Part shown: one piece after another, positions 26,372-33,677 of the stretch
Position numbering within the stretch: the first letter of the stretch is position 1
Layout of the letters: each line of letters starts with the position of its first letter
Source of the DNA: Streptomyces xinghaiensis S187
GTDB lineage: Bacteria; Actinomycetota; Actinomycetes; Streptomycetales; Streptomycetaceae
Reading direction: 5' to 3'
Length of the DNA: 64,000 nt
Assembly (NCBI RefSeq): GCF_000220705.2
Contig: NZ_CP023202.1
Coordinates: 1,364,001 to 1,428,000, forward strand
Translations under genes and position numbers: made by a program
Notes under the pieces: model-generated
The model's database searches: none
What the model saw: the letters and a program-made list of their open reading frames with translations, nothing else
Told to the model about the DNA's origin: nothing

Positions 26372-27958
26372 TCAGCGGACCGGTGAACCCGCGGCCCCGG
26401 TGGCCGCCGCCGGTGCGGGGGCGGCGGCGTGGTCACCGGCGTGGGCGGCGACGAGGTCCAGCACGGCGCGGATGTCGTCGAGTGTGGTGCGCGGGTTGAG
26501 CAGGGTGAATTTCAGGTGGTGCCGCCCGTCGACGACCGTTCCGGCGACCATCGCCTCCCCGGAGGCCGCCAGGGCCTCCCGGGCGTGCAGATTGGCCAGG
26601 TCGGTGTGGCGCCGGTCGGCGTCGGTGTGCTCGCCTCCGGCCGGTACGTACCGGAAGACCAGGGTGGACAGGGAGGGTTCGGTGACGACCTCGAAGCGCG
26701 GGTCCGCGTCCAGCAGCCGCCAGGCACCGGCGGCGAGATCGACGACCTGGTCGAAGAGGCGTCCCACGGCGTCGGCGCCCATGATGCGCAGCGTCAGCCA
26801 CATCTTGAGGGCGTCGAACCGCCGGGTGGTCTGCAGGCTCTTGTCGACCTGGTTGGGGATGCGCCGCTCCGCGCTGCGGGCCGGGTTGAGGTAGTCCGCG
26901 TAGTAGGTGGCGTGACGCAGCGTGGCGCCGTCGCGGACCAGGAGGGCACTCGAACTGACCGGCTGGAAGAAGGACTTGTGGTAGTCGACGGTGACGGACG
27001 AGGCCCGTTCGATGCCGTCGAGCAGGTGGCGGCGGGTCGGGGAGGCCAGCAGTCCGCAGCCGTAGGCGGCGTCCACGTGCAGCCAGATGCCGGCGCGTTC
27101 GCAGAGTCCGGCGATGGCGGGGAGCGGGTCGATGGAGCCGAAGTCGGTGGTTCCGGCGGTGGCGACCACGGCCATCACGGTGAGGTCCGCCGCGGAGCAG
27201 CGGTCGATCTCGGCGGCGAGGAGGTCGGTGCGCATCCGCCGGTCGCCGTCGGAGGGGACGGGGATGACGGAGTCGGGTGCCAGGCCGAGGAGTTTGGCGC
27301 TCTTCTGGACGGAGAAGTGGCTGTCCTCGGAGGTGAGGATGCGCAGCTGCGGCAGCAGCGCGGCGAGGGGTGCCGGGGCGGGGAGGTTCTTCCGCAGCAT
27401 CCGGCACGTCTCCTCGCGGGCCAGCAGCAGGGCCTGGAGGTTGGACTGGGTGCCGCCGCTGGTGAAGACGCCGTCGGCGGCGCGGCCGAGGCCGATGCGG
27501 CCGGTGGTCCAGTCGATGACGTGACGTTCCATCAGGGTGCCGCCGGCGCTCTGGTCCCAGGTGTCGAGCGAGGAGTTGACGGCGGACAGGACGGCTTCGC
27601 CGAGGAGGGCGGGGAGCACCACCGGGCAGTTGAGGTGGGCGAGGTAGCGGGGGTGGTGGAAGTAGACCGCGTCGCGCAGGTACACCTCCTCCAGTTCGGC
27701 GAGGGCGGCGGCCGGGTCGCCCAGGGGCCGGTCCAGGTCGATCGCGCCCACGCGGGGGGCGAGTTCGTCCGGGGAGACGCCGGTGAAGGGGCGGGCCGTC
27801 CGGGCCACCGCGGCGGCGACTCGCGTCACGCCGTCGGTGACCAGGCGCCGGTAGTCGTCGGCCGTTTCGTTCCCCAGCAGGTGGGAGCGGGGGTCGGGGT
27901 CGGCGGCCGGTGGGGCCACGCCGGTCAGGGCGGTGGGGAGGGGTCCCTGAAGACTCAC
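26372..27958 (-). CDS. desA: lysine decarboxylase, group II PLP family
   Basis: 528 residues if the second GTG (27958) is used; its GGAGG site is at an optimal distance, while the GTG at 27964 is two bases after it. Pyridoxal-dependent decarboxylase (DOPA/glutamate type) giving cadaverine, the first committed step of desferrioxamine. Blocks: 'YFHHPRYLAHLNCPVV', 'NSSLDTWDQSAGGTLMERHV', 'DGVFTSGGTQSNLQALLLAR', 'WLHVDAAYGCGLLASP' (PLP Asp), 'VTVDYHKSFFQPVSSSALLV' (internal-aldimine Lys ~328), and C-terminal 'LKFTLLNPRTTLDDIRAVL'. An N-terminal ~25 residues exceed the usual DesA start. First gene of the operon; iron box 42 bp upstream. Confidence 0.95.
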   Translation of the reverse strand: MSLQGPLPTALTGVAPPAADPDPRSHLLGNETADDYRRLVTDGVTRVAAAVARTARPFTGVSPDELAPRVGAIDLDRPLGDPAAALAELEEVYLRDAVYFHHPRYLAHLNCPVVLPALLGEAVLSAVNSSLDTWDQSAGGTLMERHVIDWTTGRIGLGRAADGVFTSGGTQSNLQALLLAREETCRMLRKNLPAPAPLAALLPQLRILTSEDSHFSVQKSAKLLGLAPDSVIPVPSDGDRRMRTDLLAAEIDRCSAADLTVMAVVATAGTTDFGSIDPLPAIAGLCERAGIWLHVDAAYGCGLLASPTRRHLLDGIERASSVTVDYHKSFFQPVSSSALLVRDGATLRHATYYADYLNPARSAERRIPNQVDKSLQTTRRFDALKMWLTLRIMGADAVGRLFDQVVDLAAGAWRLLDADPRFEVVTEPSLSTLVFRYVPAGGEHTDADRRHTDLANLHAREALAASGEAMVAGTVVDGRHHLKFTLLNPRTTLDDIRAVLDLVAAHAGDHAAAPAPAAATGAAGSPVR

Positions 27959-28000
27959 GTGCACGTCCTCCGTCGAGGGGGGCGGGGATGGGGCAGGAAC

Positions 28001-28019
28001 GAAGGTTAGCCTAACCTAA
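28001..28019 (-). promoter_or_regulatory. DmdR-type iron box before desA
   Basis: On the minus strand this reads TTAGGTTAGGCTAACCTTC, differing from the actinobacterial DtxR/DmdR1 box (TTAGGTTAGGCTAACCTAA) only in the last two bases. It lies 43-61 bp upstream of the desA start. Iron-loaded DmdR is known to repress des genes through such boxes. Confidence 0.9.
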
Positions 28020-28219
28020 CCTGACCGCCCCTCAACCCCCACCCCGGCCTTTCTCACATGCGGTTTTCCGCCACTTCGGCCGGAGGGCCGGTGGGGGGCG
28101 CACGGAAGGACGGGGCCGGGCGCACACGCGGACGCGGACCGGCCGAACCCCCCGGCCGGTCCGCGTCCGCGGTCCGTCCCGCAGTCTCCGGCGGCACCGC
28201 TGCCCCCGGCCACGGGCTG

Positions 28220-29254
28220 TCAGTCGAGCTTCTCGGACTCGTCGATGGCCTCCGCGAGGTTCTCCAGCAGCGGGGCGGCACCCTGGTAGGAGAAGCGCGG
28301 CACCGGGTCCCACTCCGCGACCTGGCCGGCCTCGACCGCGGCCAGCTTCTTCCAGGTGGGCTTGGACTCCAGGTCCTTCTCCTGCAGAGCGGTGCCGCGG
28401 TTGTCGAGGATGATCAGGTCGGCGTCGTACTTGTCGGCGTTCTCCCAGCTCAGGCTCTCGAAGTAACCACCGCTCTCCTTCACGTCCTTCGGGGTGACGA
28501 ACTCGACGCCCAGTTCCTCGAAGTACTTCAGGTCCGCGGCGGGGCCGGGGGTGGAGACGTAGAAGTAGTCGGCGCTGCCGGAGGCGGCCATGACCTTCAG
28601 CCCGCCATTGGCCCCGGCGGCCTTCCGCAGCTTCTCGGCGGCCTTCTCGAACCGCTCCTTGCCCTCGGTGACCTGCTTCGACTCCAGGTCGGCGCCGAGG
28701 GATTCGGCCAGTTCGGCGTAGCGTTCGATGGGCTCGGTGAGGGAGACGTTGGCGACCTGCGTGGCCACGCTGGGCGCGACCTTGAGGATCTTGTCCGCGC
28801 TCTCCTCGGGGACGTACCAGAGCGAGCCCTTGTCGTACTGGTGCGTCACCAGCAGATCGGGGTTGAGGGCCGCGTACTTCTCGATGTCGAACTCGCCCCA
28901 GGCGTTGCCGAGCACCTCGACCTTCTTCACGTCGAGGTCACCGGCCTGCGGGTGGGCGGAGCCGTCCTTGAGGGTGGTCTCGCCGAAGACACCGACGATC
29001 TTGTCCTTCAGGCCGAAGTCCGCGAGGGCCGCGGCCGTGCCGGTGAAGGCGACGATCCGCTCCGGGGTGCTGTCCGCGGTGACCTTCTTCTTGCGGTCGT
29101 CGGTGAACGACCACGGCTTGCTCTTGCTGTCGTCGGCGCCGGAGGACGAGCCGGAGTCGCCGCCGCAGGCCGCCAGCAGGACGCCGAGGCCGAGAGCGCC
29201 GGTCGCGGCGAGCAGGCCGCGGCGGGAGGGGGAAGCGGGACGGTTCCCGGACAT
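28220..29254 (-). CDS. siderophore-binding lipoprotein of an iron ABC importer
   Basis: 344 residues. A lipoprotein signal: 'MSGNRPASPSRRGLLAATGA' and the lipobox LAAC at ~27-30, with a twin-arginine-like S-R-R-G-L-L. The mature part is a periplasmic-binding protein type II/FepB fold: 'PERIVAFTGTAAALADFGL', 'NPDLLVTHQYDKGSLWYVPE', a helical backbone, 'FSYQGAAPLLENLAEAIDES'. It captures ferric siderophores on the outer face of the membrane. Divergent from the fecCD permease gene with a DmdR box between. It resembles Streptomyces CdtB/DesE-type receptors; which xenosiderophore or desferrioxamine it binds cannot be told. It also lies 200 bp beyond the desA promoter, convergent to nothing. Confidence 0.9.
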   Translation of the reverse strand: MSGNRPASPSRRGLLAATGALGLGVLLAACGGDSGSSSGADDSKSKPWSFTDDRKKKVTADSTPERIVAFTGTAAALADFGLKDKIVGVFGETTLKDGSAHPQAGDLDVKKVEVLGNAWGEFDIEKYAALNPDLLVTHQYDKGSLWYVPEESADKILKVAPSVATQVANVSLTEPIERYAELAESLGADLESKQVTEGKERFEKAAEKLRKAAGANGGLKVMAASGSADYFYVSTPGPAADLKYFEELGVEFVTPKDVKESGGYFESLSWENADKYDADLIILDNRGTALQEKDLESKPTWKKLAAVEAGQVAEWDPVPRFSYQGAAPLLENLAEAIDESEKLD

Positions 29255-29324
29255 GGTGGTGCCTTTCGTGCAGGGCGGTGGAACGCGGAGAAGGCCGGCG
29301 GAGACCGCAGCGGCCGATCAGCAG

Positions 29325-29343
29325 ATGTTAGGTTAACCTAACC
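29325..29343. promoter_or_regulatory. DmdR-type iron box, divergent promoter of siderophore uptake genes
   Basis: Contains the perfect 16 bp palindrome GTTAGGTTAACCTAAC (29327-29342). It lies 71 bp before the lipoprotein start and 59 bp before the FecCD start, and could repress both promoters. Confidence 0.9.
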
Positions 29344-29401
29344 AAAGTTTCCGCCCAAGGGTGCGGGCTCCTCCCGCCCCCCGGCCCGACCGGAGCCGTA
29401 C

Positions 29402-30475
29402 GTGTCAGTCACCGAGCCGTCCCCGGCGACGCGGAGCACCACCCCGGCTCCGCCGCCCCGTCCGCCGGCCGGCCGGCCCGCCGGTGCCCGATGGGCCCTG
29501 CGCGCCGCGGGGTTGGCGGGCGCGCTCGTCCTGCTGCTGGCCCTGACGGTGCTCAGCCTCGGCTTCGGCGCCCGGCCGCTCACGGCGGCCGAGGTGTGGC
29601 ACGGCCTGCTCGACAGCGACTCCGCGGCCTACCACGTGGTGCACGGGATGCGGCTGCCGCGCACCCTCCTCGGCCTGCTCGTCGGCGTCGCCCTGGGCCT
29701 GGCCGGCGGGGTGATGCAGGCCCTCACCCGCAACCCGCTGGCCGACCCCGGGCTGCTGGGCATCAACGCGGGCGCCTCCGCCGCCGTGGTCACCGCCATC
29801 ACCTTCCTCGGGGTGACGGCCTTCACCGGCTATGTGTGGTTCGCGCTGGCGGGCGCCGCCGTCGTCTCCGCCCTCGTCTACACGGTCGGCGGCGGACGGG
29901 GAGCGACCCCGGCGCGGCTGGCGCTGGCCGGGGCCGCGCTCAACGCCGCGCTCTACTCGTACGTCAACGCCGCGATGATCCTCAACACCGTGTCGCTCGA
30001 CCGGATGCGGTTCTGGACCGTCGGCTCCCTCGCCTCCGCCCAGACGGACACGGTGATGAAGGTACTGCCGTTCATCGCCTCCGGGGTGCTGGTGTCGCTG
30101 GCGCTGGCCCGGCCGCTGAACGCCCTGGCGCTCGGCGACGACCAGGCACGCGCGCTCGGCGCCCGGCCCGCCCGGGTGCGCGTCGCCTCCATCGTCGCCG
30201 TCACCCTGCTGTGCGGGGCGGCCACCGCCGCCGCGGGGCCGATCGTCTTCGTCGGGCTCATGGTCCCCCACCTGGTGCGGGCGCTGACGGGCCCGGACCT
30301 GCGCTGGATGCTGCCCTACTGCGCCGTGCTCGCCCCGGTGCTGCTGCTCGGCGCCGACGTGCTCGGCCGGCTCCTCGGGCGGCCCGGCGAACTCCAGGTC
30401 GGCATCGTCACGGCGGTGCTCGGCGGACCCCTCTTCCTGTACGTTCTGCGGCGCCGGAAGGTGGCGGGAGCATGA
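29402..30475 (+). CDS. FecCD-type iron-siderophore permease 1
   Basis: 357 residues, GTG 29402. Nine or ten membrane helices, typical FecCD/BtuC fold. Conserved blocks: 'GMRLPRTLLGLLVGVALGLA' (R-L-P-R-x-L), 'GVMQALTRNPLADPGLLGIN' (Q-x-x-x-R-N-P-L-A-x-P-x-x-L-G), 'MRFWTVGSLASAQTD' and the coupling-helix region 'ALGARPARVRV', ending with 'GPIVFVGLMVPHLVRALTGP' and 'LQVGIVTAVLGGPLFLYVLR'. It forms half of the transmembrane channel with the next gene, driven by the ATPase after that; genes overlap by 4 bp (ATGA). Iron box 59 bp upstream. Confidence 0.94.
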   Translation: MSVTEPSPATRSTTPAPPPRPPAGRPAGARWALRAAGLAGALVLLLALTVLSLGFGARPLTAAEVWHGLLDSDSAAYHVVHGMRLPRTLLGLLVGVALGLAGGVMQALTRNPLADPGLLGINAGASAAVVTAITFLGVTAFTGYVWFALAGAAVVSALVYTVGGGRGATPARLALAGAALNAALYSYVNAAMILNTVSLDRMRFWTVGSLASAQTDTVMKVLPFIASGVLVSLALARPLNALALGDDQARALGARPARVRVASIVAVTLLCGAATAAAGPIVFVGLMVPHLVRALTGPDLRWMLPYCAVLAPVLLLGADVLGRLLGRPGELQVGIVTAVLGGPLFLYVLRRRKVAGA

Positions 30476-31671
30476 AGCCGGTGACCACGGAGAAGACCGC
30501 ACGGGAGAAGACCGCACCGCAGCGGACCGGCACGGGAGGCGCCCCGGCCGGCACGGGAGCCGACGGCCCGAGCGGGCCCGCCCCGGCCCGCGTACGGCGC
30601 CCGCGGCGCCTCGGCGGCGCCGGCGCACCGCCCGGCGGGACGCTGCGCACGCTGCGCCCGCTCCCCGCCGTCAGCCTCCGCTACCGCCCCCGGACGCTCG
30701 CCGCGGCGGCCGGCTGCCTGTTCGCCGCGCTGGCGGTCGGCGTCCTGAGCGTCGGCAGCGGCGAGTTCCCCATCGGCCCGGCCGAGGTGCTGCGCACCAT
30801 CGCCGGATCGGGCACCCCCGCCCAGGACTTCATCGTCAACGAGCTGCGGCTCCCCCGGGTGATCGCCGCGCTGCTGGCCGGGGCGGCGCTGGCGCTGTCG
30901 GGGGCGGTGTTCCAGTCCGTCGTCCGCAATCCCCTGGGCAGCCCGGACCTGCTCGGGCTGACGCAGGGCGCGTCGACCGGAGCGCTCGTCGTCGTCATCA
31001 CCGGCGGCAGCAGCGCCGCCCTGGCGGGTGGTGCCGTCGCGGGAGGGCTGCTCACCGGTCTGCTGATCTTCGCCCTGGCGTGGCGGCAGGGGCTGCACGG
31101 GCTGCGGCTCGTCCTGATCGGCATCGGTGTGATGGCCATGCTCACCGGCGTCAACGGCTATCTGCTCACCCGGGCGAAGCTGATGGAGGCGTCCCGCGCG
31201 GTGCTCTGGCTGACGGGCAGCCTGGACGGGCGCGGCTGGGCCGAGGTGACGCCCCTGCTGATCGCGGTGACGGTGCTGCTCCCGGTGACCGTCGTCGGCT
31301 GCGGCCGGGCGCTGCGCATGGCGGAGATGGGCGACGACGCGGCGCACGCCCTGGGCATCCGGGTCGAACGGGTCCGGCTGGTGGCCCTGGGGTCGGCCGT
31401 GGCCCTGGCCTCGTTCGCCGCCGCCTGCGCGGGCCCGGTGGCCTTCGTCGCGCTCACCGCCCCCCAGCTCGCCAAGCGCCTCACGAAGGCGCCCGGCCCC
31501 AACCTGGTCCCGGCGGCCTGCATGGGGGCGGCGCTGCTGGTGTGCGCCGACTGGGCCGCGCAGAACGCCTTCGGCGCACGGCAGTTGCCCGTCGGTGTGG
31601 TGACGGGTCTGCTCGGCGGCGGCTACCTGGTGTGGCTGCTCGCCCGGCAGCGGAGGGCGGGGCGGCTGTGA
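30472..31671 (+). CDS. FecCD-type iron-siderophore permease 2
   Basis: 399 residues from ATG 30472, overlapping the first permease by four bases. N-terminal ~65 residues are Gly/Pro/Arg-rich and not membrane-bound. Then the FecCD core: 'LRLPRVIAALLAGAALALSG', 'FQSVVRNPLGSPDLLGLTQG', 'ASRAVLWLTGSLDGRGWAEV', 'ALGIRVERVRLVALGSAVAL', 'GPVAFVALTAPQLAKRLTKA' and terminal 'LPVGVVTGLLGGGYLVWLLA'. The pair of different FecCD subunits is normal for hydroxamate uptake (for example CdtA/CchC-D types). Coupled to the ATPase (GTGA). Confidence 0.93.
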   Translation: MKPVTTEKTAREKTAPQRTGTGGAPAGTGADGPSGPAPARVRRPRRLGGAGAPPGGTLRTLRPLPAVSLRYRPRTLAAAAGCLFAALAVGVLSVGSGEFPIGPAEVLRTIAGSGTPAQDFIVNELRLPRVIAALLAGAALALSGAVFQSVVRNPLGSPDLLGLTQGASTGALVVVITGGSSAALAGGAVAGGLLTGLLIFALAWRQGLHGLRLVLIGIGVMAMLTGVNGYLLTRAKLMEASRAVLWLTGSLDGRGWAEVTPLLIAVTVLLPVTVVGCGRALRMAEMGDDAAHALGIRVERVRLVALGSAVALASFAAACAGPVAFVALTAPQLAKRLTKAPGPNLVPAACMGAALLVCADWAAQNAFGARQLPVGVVTGLLGGGYLVWLLARQRRAGRL

Positions 31672-32735
31672 CCGCGGAGAAGGCGGCAGGGGCCGGGACA
31701 GCGACCGGGGCAGACGCAGCAGACCCAGAGACCGGGGCAGGGGCCCGCGGCGGCAACGAGCACAGCGAGGACGGAGCACAGGACATGGCGCCGGGACAGC
31801 GGCAGCGGCCGGGAGCGGGACGGGACGAGCTGGACGGGCGCGAGGGGCGGTCAGCCCCGGTGGAGGGCCCGGACACCCGGCTGTGCGGCGGCGGGCTGAC
31901 CCTCGCCTACGACCGGCGGACCGTCGCCGAGGATCTGACCGTCGCGATCCCCGACCGCTCCTTCACCGTCATCATCGGCCCCAACGCCTGCGGCAAGTCC
32001 ACCCTGCTGCGCGCGCTGTCACGGATGCTCAAGCCGGCGGCGGGCAGCGTGCTCCTCGACGGCCGGGACATCTCCGCGACCCCCGCGAAGCAGGTGGCCC
32101 GCACCCTCGGGCTGCTGCCGCAGTCCTCGATCGCCCCGGACGGCATCGGCGTCTCCGAACTCGTCTCCCGCGGCCGGTATCCGCACCAGGGGCTGCTGCG
32201 CCAGTGGTCGTCGGAGGACGAGCGGGTCGTCGCCGCGTCGATGGACGCCACGGGGATCGCCGACCTCGCCGACCGCACCGTGGACGAACTCTCCGGCGGG
32301 CAGCGGCAGCGCGTGTGGATCGCCATGGCCCTGGCACAGCAGACGCCGCTGCTGCTCCTGGACGAGCCGACGACCTTCCTGGACCTCGCCCACCAGATCG
32401 AGATCCTGGACCTGTGCGCCCGCCTCCACGAGGAGGAGGGCCGCACCCTGGTCGCCGTCCTCCACGACCTCAACCACGCGGCCCGGTACGCCACCCACCT
32501 CATCGCCATGCGCGAGGGGCGCATCGTCGCCTCCGGGCCGCCCGCGGAGATCGTCACGGCGGAGCTGGTCGAGGACGTGTTCGGTCTCCCCTGCCGGGTC
32601 ATCGACGATCCCGAGACCGGCACACCGCTGGTCGTACCGGCGGCCAGGAACCGCCGCGCGGTGCCGTCGGACAGGACGGCGAAGACGCCGGAGACGCGGC
32701 CGGCGACGGAGGGGGCGGCGAGGACGGGGCGCTGA
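31668..32735 (+). CDS. ABC transporter ATPase for ferric siderophores
   Basis: 355 residues from GTG 31668, overlapping the permease stop; ATG 31785 would remove the low-complexity first 39 residues. Walker A 'IIGPNACGKSTLLRAL' (~104-111), Q-loop 'GLLPQSSIAPDGI', signature 'VDELSGGQRQRVWIAMALAQ', Walker B 'TPLLLLDEPTTFLDLAHQIE', H-loop 'AVLHDLNHAARYAT'. The FepC/FhuC subtype powers FecCD permeases. It ends with a disordered ~40-residue tail. Third gene of the divergent iron-uptake operon, cytoplasmic face. Confidence 0.94.
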   Translation: MTAEKAAGAGTATGADAADPETGAGARGGNEHSEDGAQDMAPGQRQRPGAGRDELDGREGRSAPVEGPDTRLCGGGLTLAYDRRTVAEDLTVAIPDRSFTVIIGPNACGKSTLLRALSRMLKPAAGSVLLDGRDISATPAKQVARTLGLLPQSSIAPDGIGVSELVSRGRYPHQGLLRQWSSEDERVVAASMDATGIADLADRTVDELSGGQRQRVWIAMALAQQTPLLLLDEPTTFLDLAHQIEILDLCARLHEEEGRTLVAVLHDLNHAARYATHLIAMREGRIVASGPPAEIVTAELVEDVFGLPCRVIDDPETGTPLVVPAARNRRAVPSDRTAKTPETRPATEGAARTGR

Positions 32736-32917
32736 CGGGCGCGTCGCCGGACACGGGCCCCGGCAGCTCCGGGCCCCCGGCCCCGGGCCCCGTGGCACCG
32801 TCCCCGGGCCCGCCCGCGTTATCCGGATGTACGGACCTCTTCCGTTTTCCTCCCGCGGCGGCCGGTCGTCGGGGAGCATGGGAGCCGATATCCCTACGCC
32901 CCTGCTGGAGCCCGAAC

Positions 32918-33634
32918 ATGGCGGAGAGCGTGCCGGTGCGCTGCCCCTCGTGCCGCCGCGAGCACTCGTACACCCCGAACACCTACCCCTGCGCCTGCGG
33001 TTCCCCGCTGACCCCGCGCATCCTGCGCGGCGGGTCTCCCGTCCGGGTCGAACACCACACCTGGGAGGACACCTGGGTCACCGTGCGCTGCGATGCCTGC
33101 GGGCGGCGCAGCCAGTGGCCGCGTCCCGAACTGGGCTGCCCGTGCGGGCTGTTGCTGCGGCTGCCCGTCGCCCCGCTGACCAGTGCCTCCCCGGCCGTCC
33201 CGGGGTCTCCCGCGGAGCCGCCGCGGCAGCCCGCCCCGACCTCGGCGGTGCCGCGGCCCGCGTTCCGGCCGGTGACGATCCGCACCGGCCGGGACGCGGT
33301 CAACGCCGCCGCGAAGTACCTGCGCTGGCTGGGCTTCCGCGACGTCCTCGCCTGCGACGACCGCCCCGGCACCGGTGTGGACCTGCGCGGCACCGGGGTC
33401 GTCGCCCAGGTCGACCCGACCACCCGGCCCTCCGCCCTGCGCGAGGTCGAGTGCCTCTGGCTCAACGGGCTCAACGCCTCGGCGGTCGGGGTGTTCTTCT
33501 CCCTGGCCGGTTATGCCCACGACGCCCGGACCCGCGCCGACGAGTTACTGGTGCCGCTGTTCGTCATGGACCTCACCGGCACCCCGCAGCCCGTGAACGA
33601 CGCGGCGGACGACCTCATCCGGATGGGCGCCTGA
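32918..33634 (+). CDS. zinc-ribbon protein with a restriction-endonuclease-like C-terminal domain
   Basis: 238 residues. N-terminal ~80 residues contain two Cys clusters: C-P-S-C ('RCPSCRREHSYT'), C-A-C-G ('YPCACGSPL'), C-D-A-C ('VRCDACGRRSQW') and C-P-C-G ('ELGCPCGLLL'), consistent with paired zinc ribbons. A Pro/Ala linker leads to a C-terminal domain, 'GRDAVNAAAKYLRWLGFRDV' then 'DRPGTGVDLRGTGVVAQVDP', which resembles the Mrr/REase fold start (helix, then G-x-D ... Q-x at the strands), but the usual Q-x-K is Q-x-D. The Streptomyces relatives are annotated as hypothetical. Function unknown; a DNA-binding or nuclease-derived role is inference. It stands alone between the iron importer and the GH9 gene. 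Confidence 0.7.
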   Translation: MAESVPVRCPSCRREHSYTPNTYPCACGSPLTPRILRGGSPVRVEHHTWEDTWVTVRCDACGRRSQWPRPELGCPCGLLLRLPVAPLTSASPAVPGSPAEPPRQPAPTSAVPRPAFRPVTIRTGRDAVNAAAKYLRWLGFRDVLACDDRPGTGVDLRGTGVVAQVDPTTRPSALREVECLWLNGLNASAVGVFFSLAGYAHDARTRADELLVPLFVMDLTGTPQPVNDAADDLIRMGA

Positions 33635-33677
33635 GGCCGGGCGGGCGCCTGCGGGCGGGCCGGGCGGGCGGGCGGGC

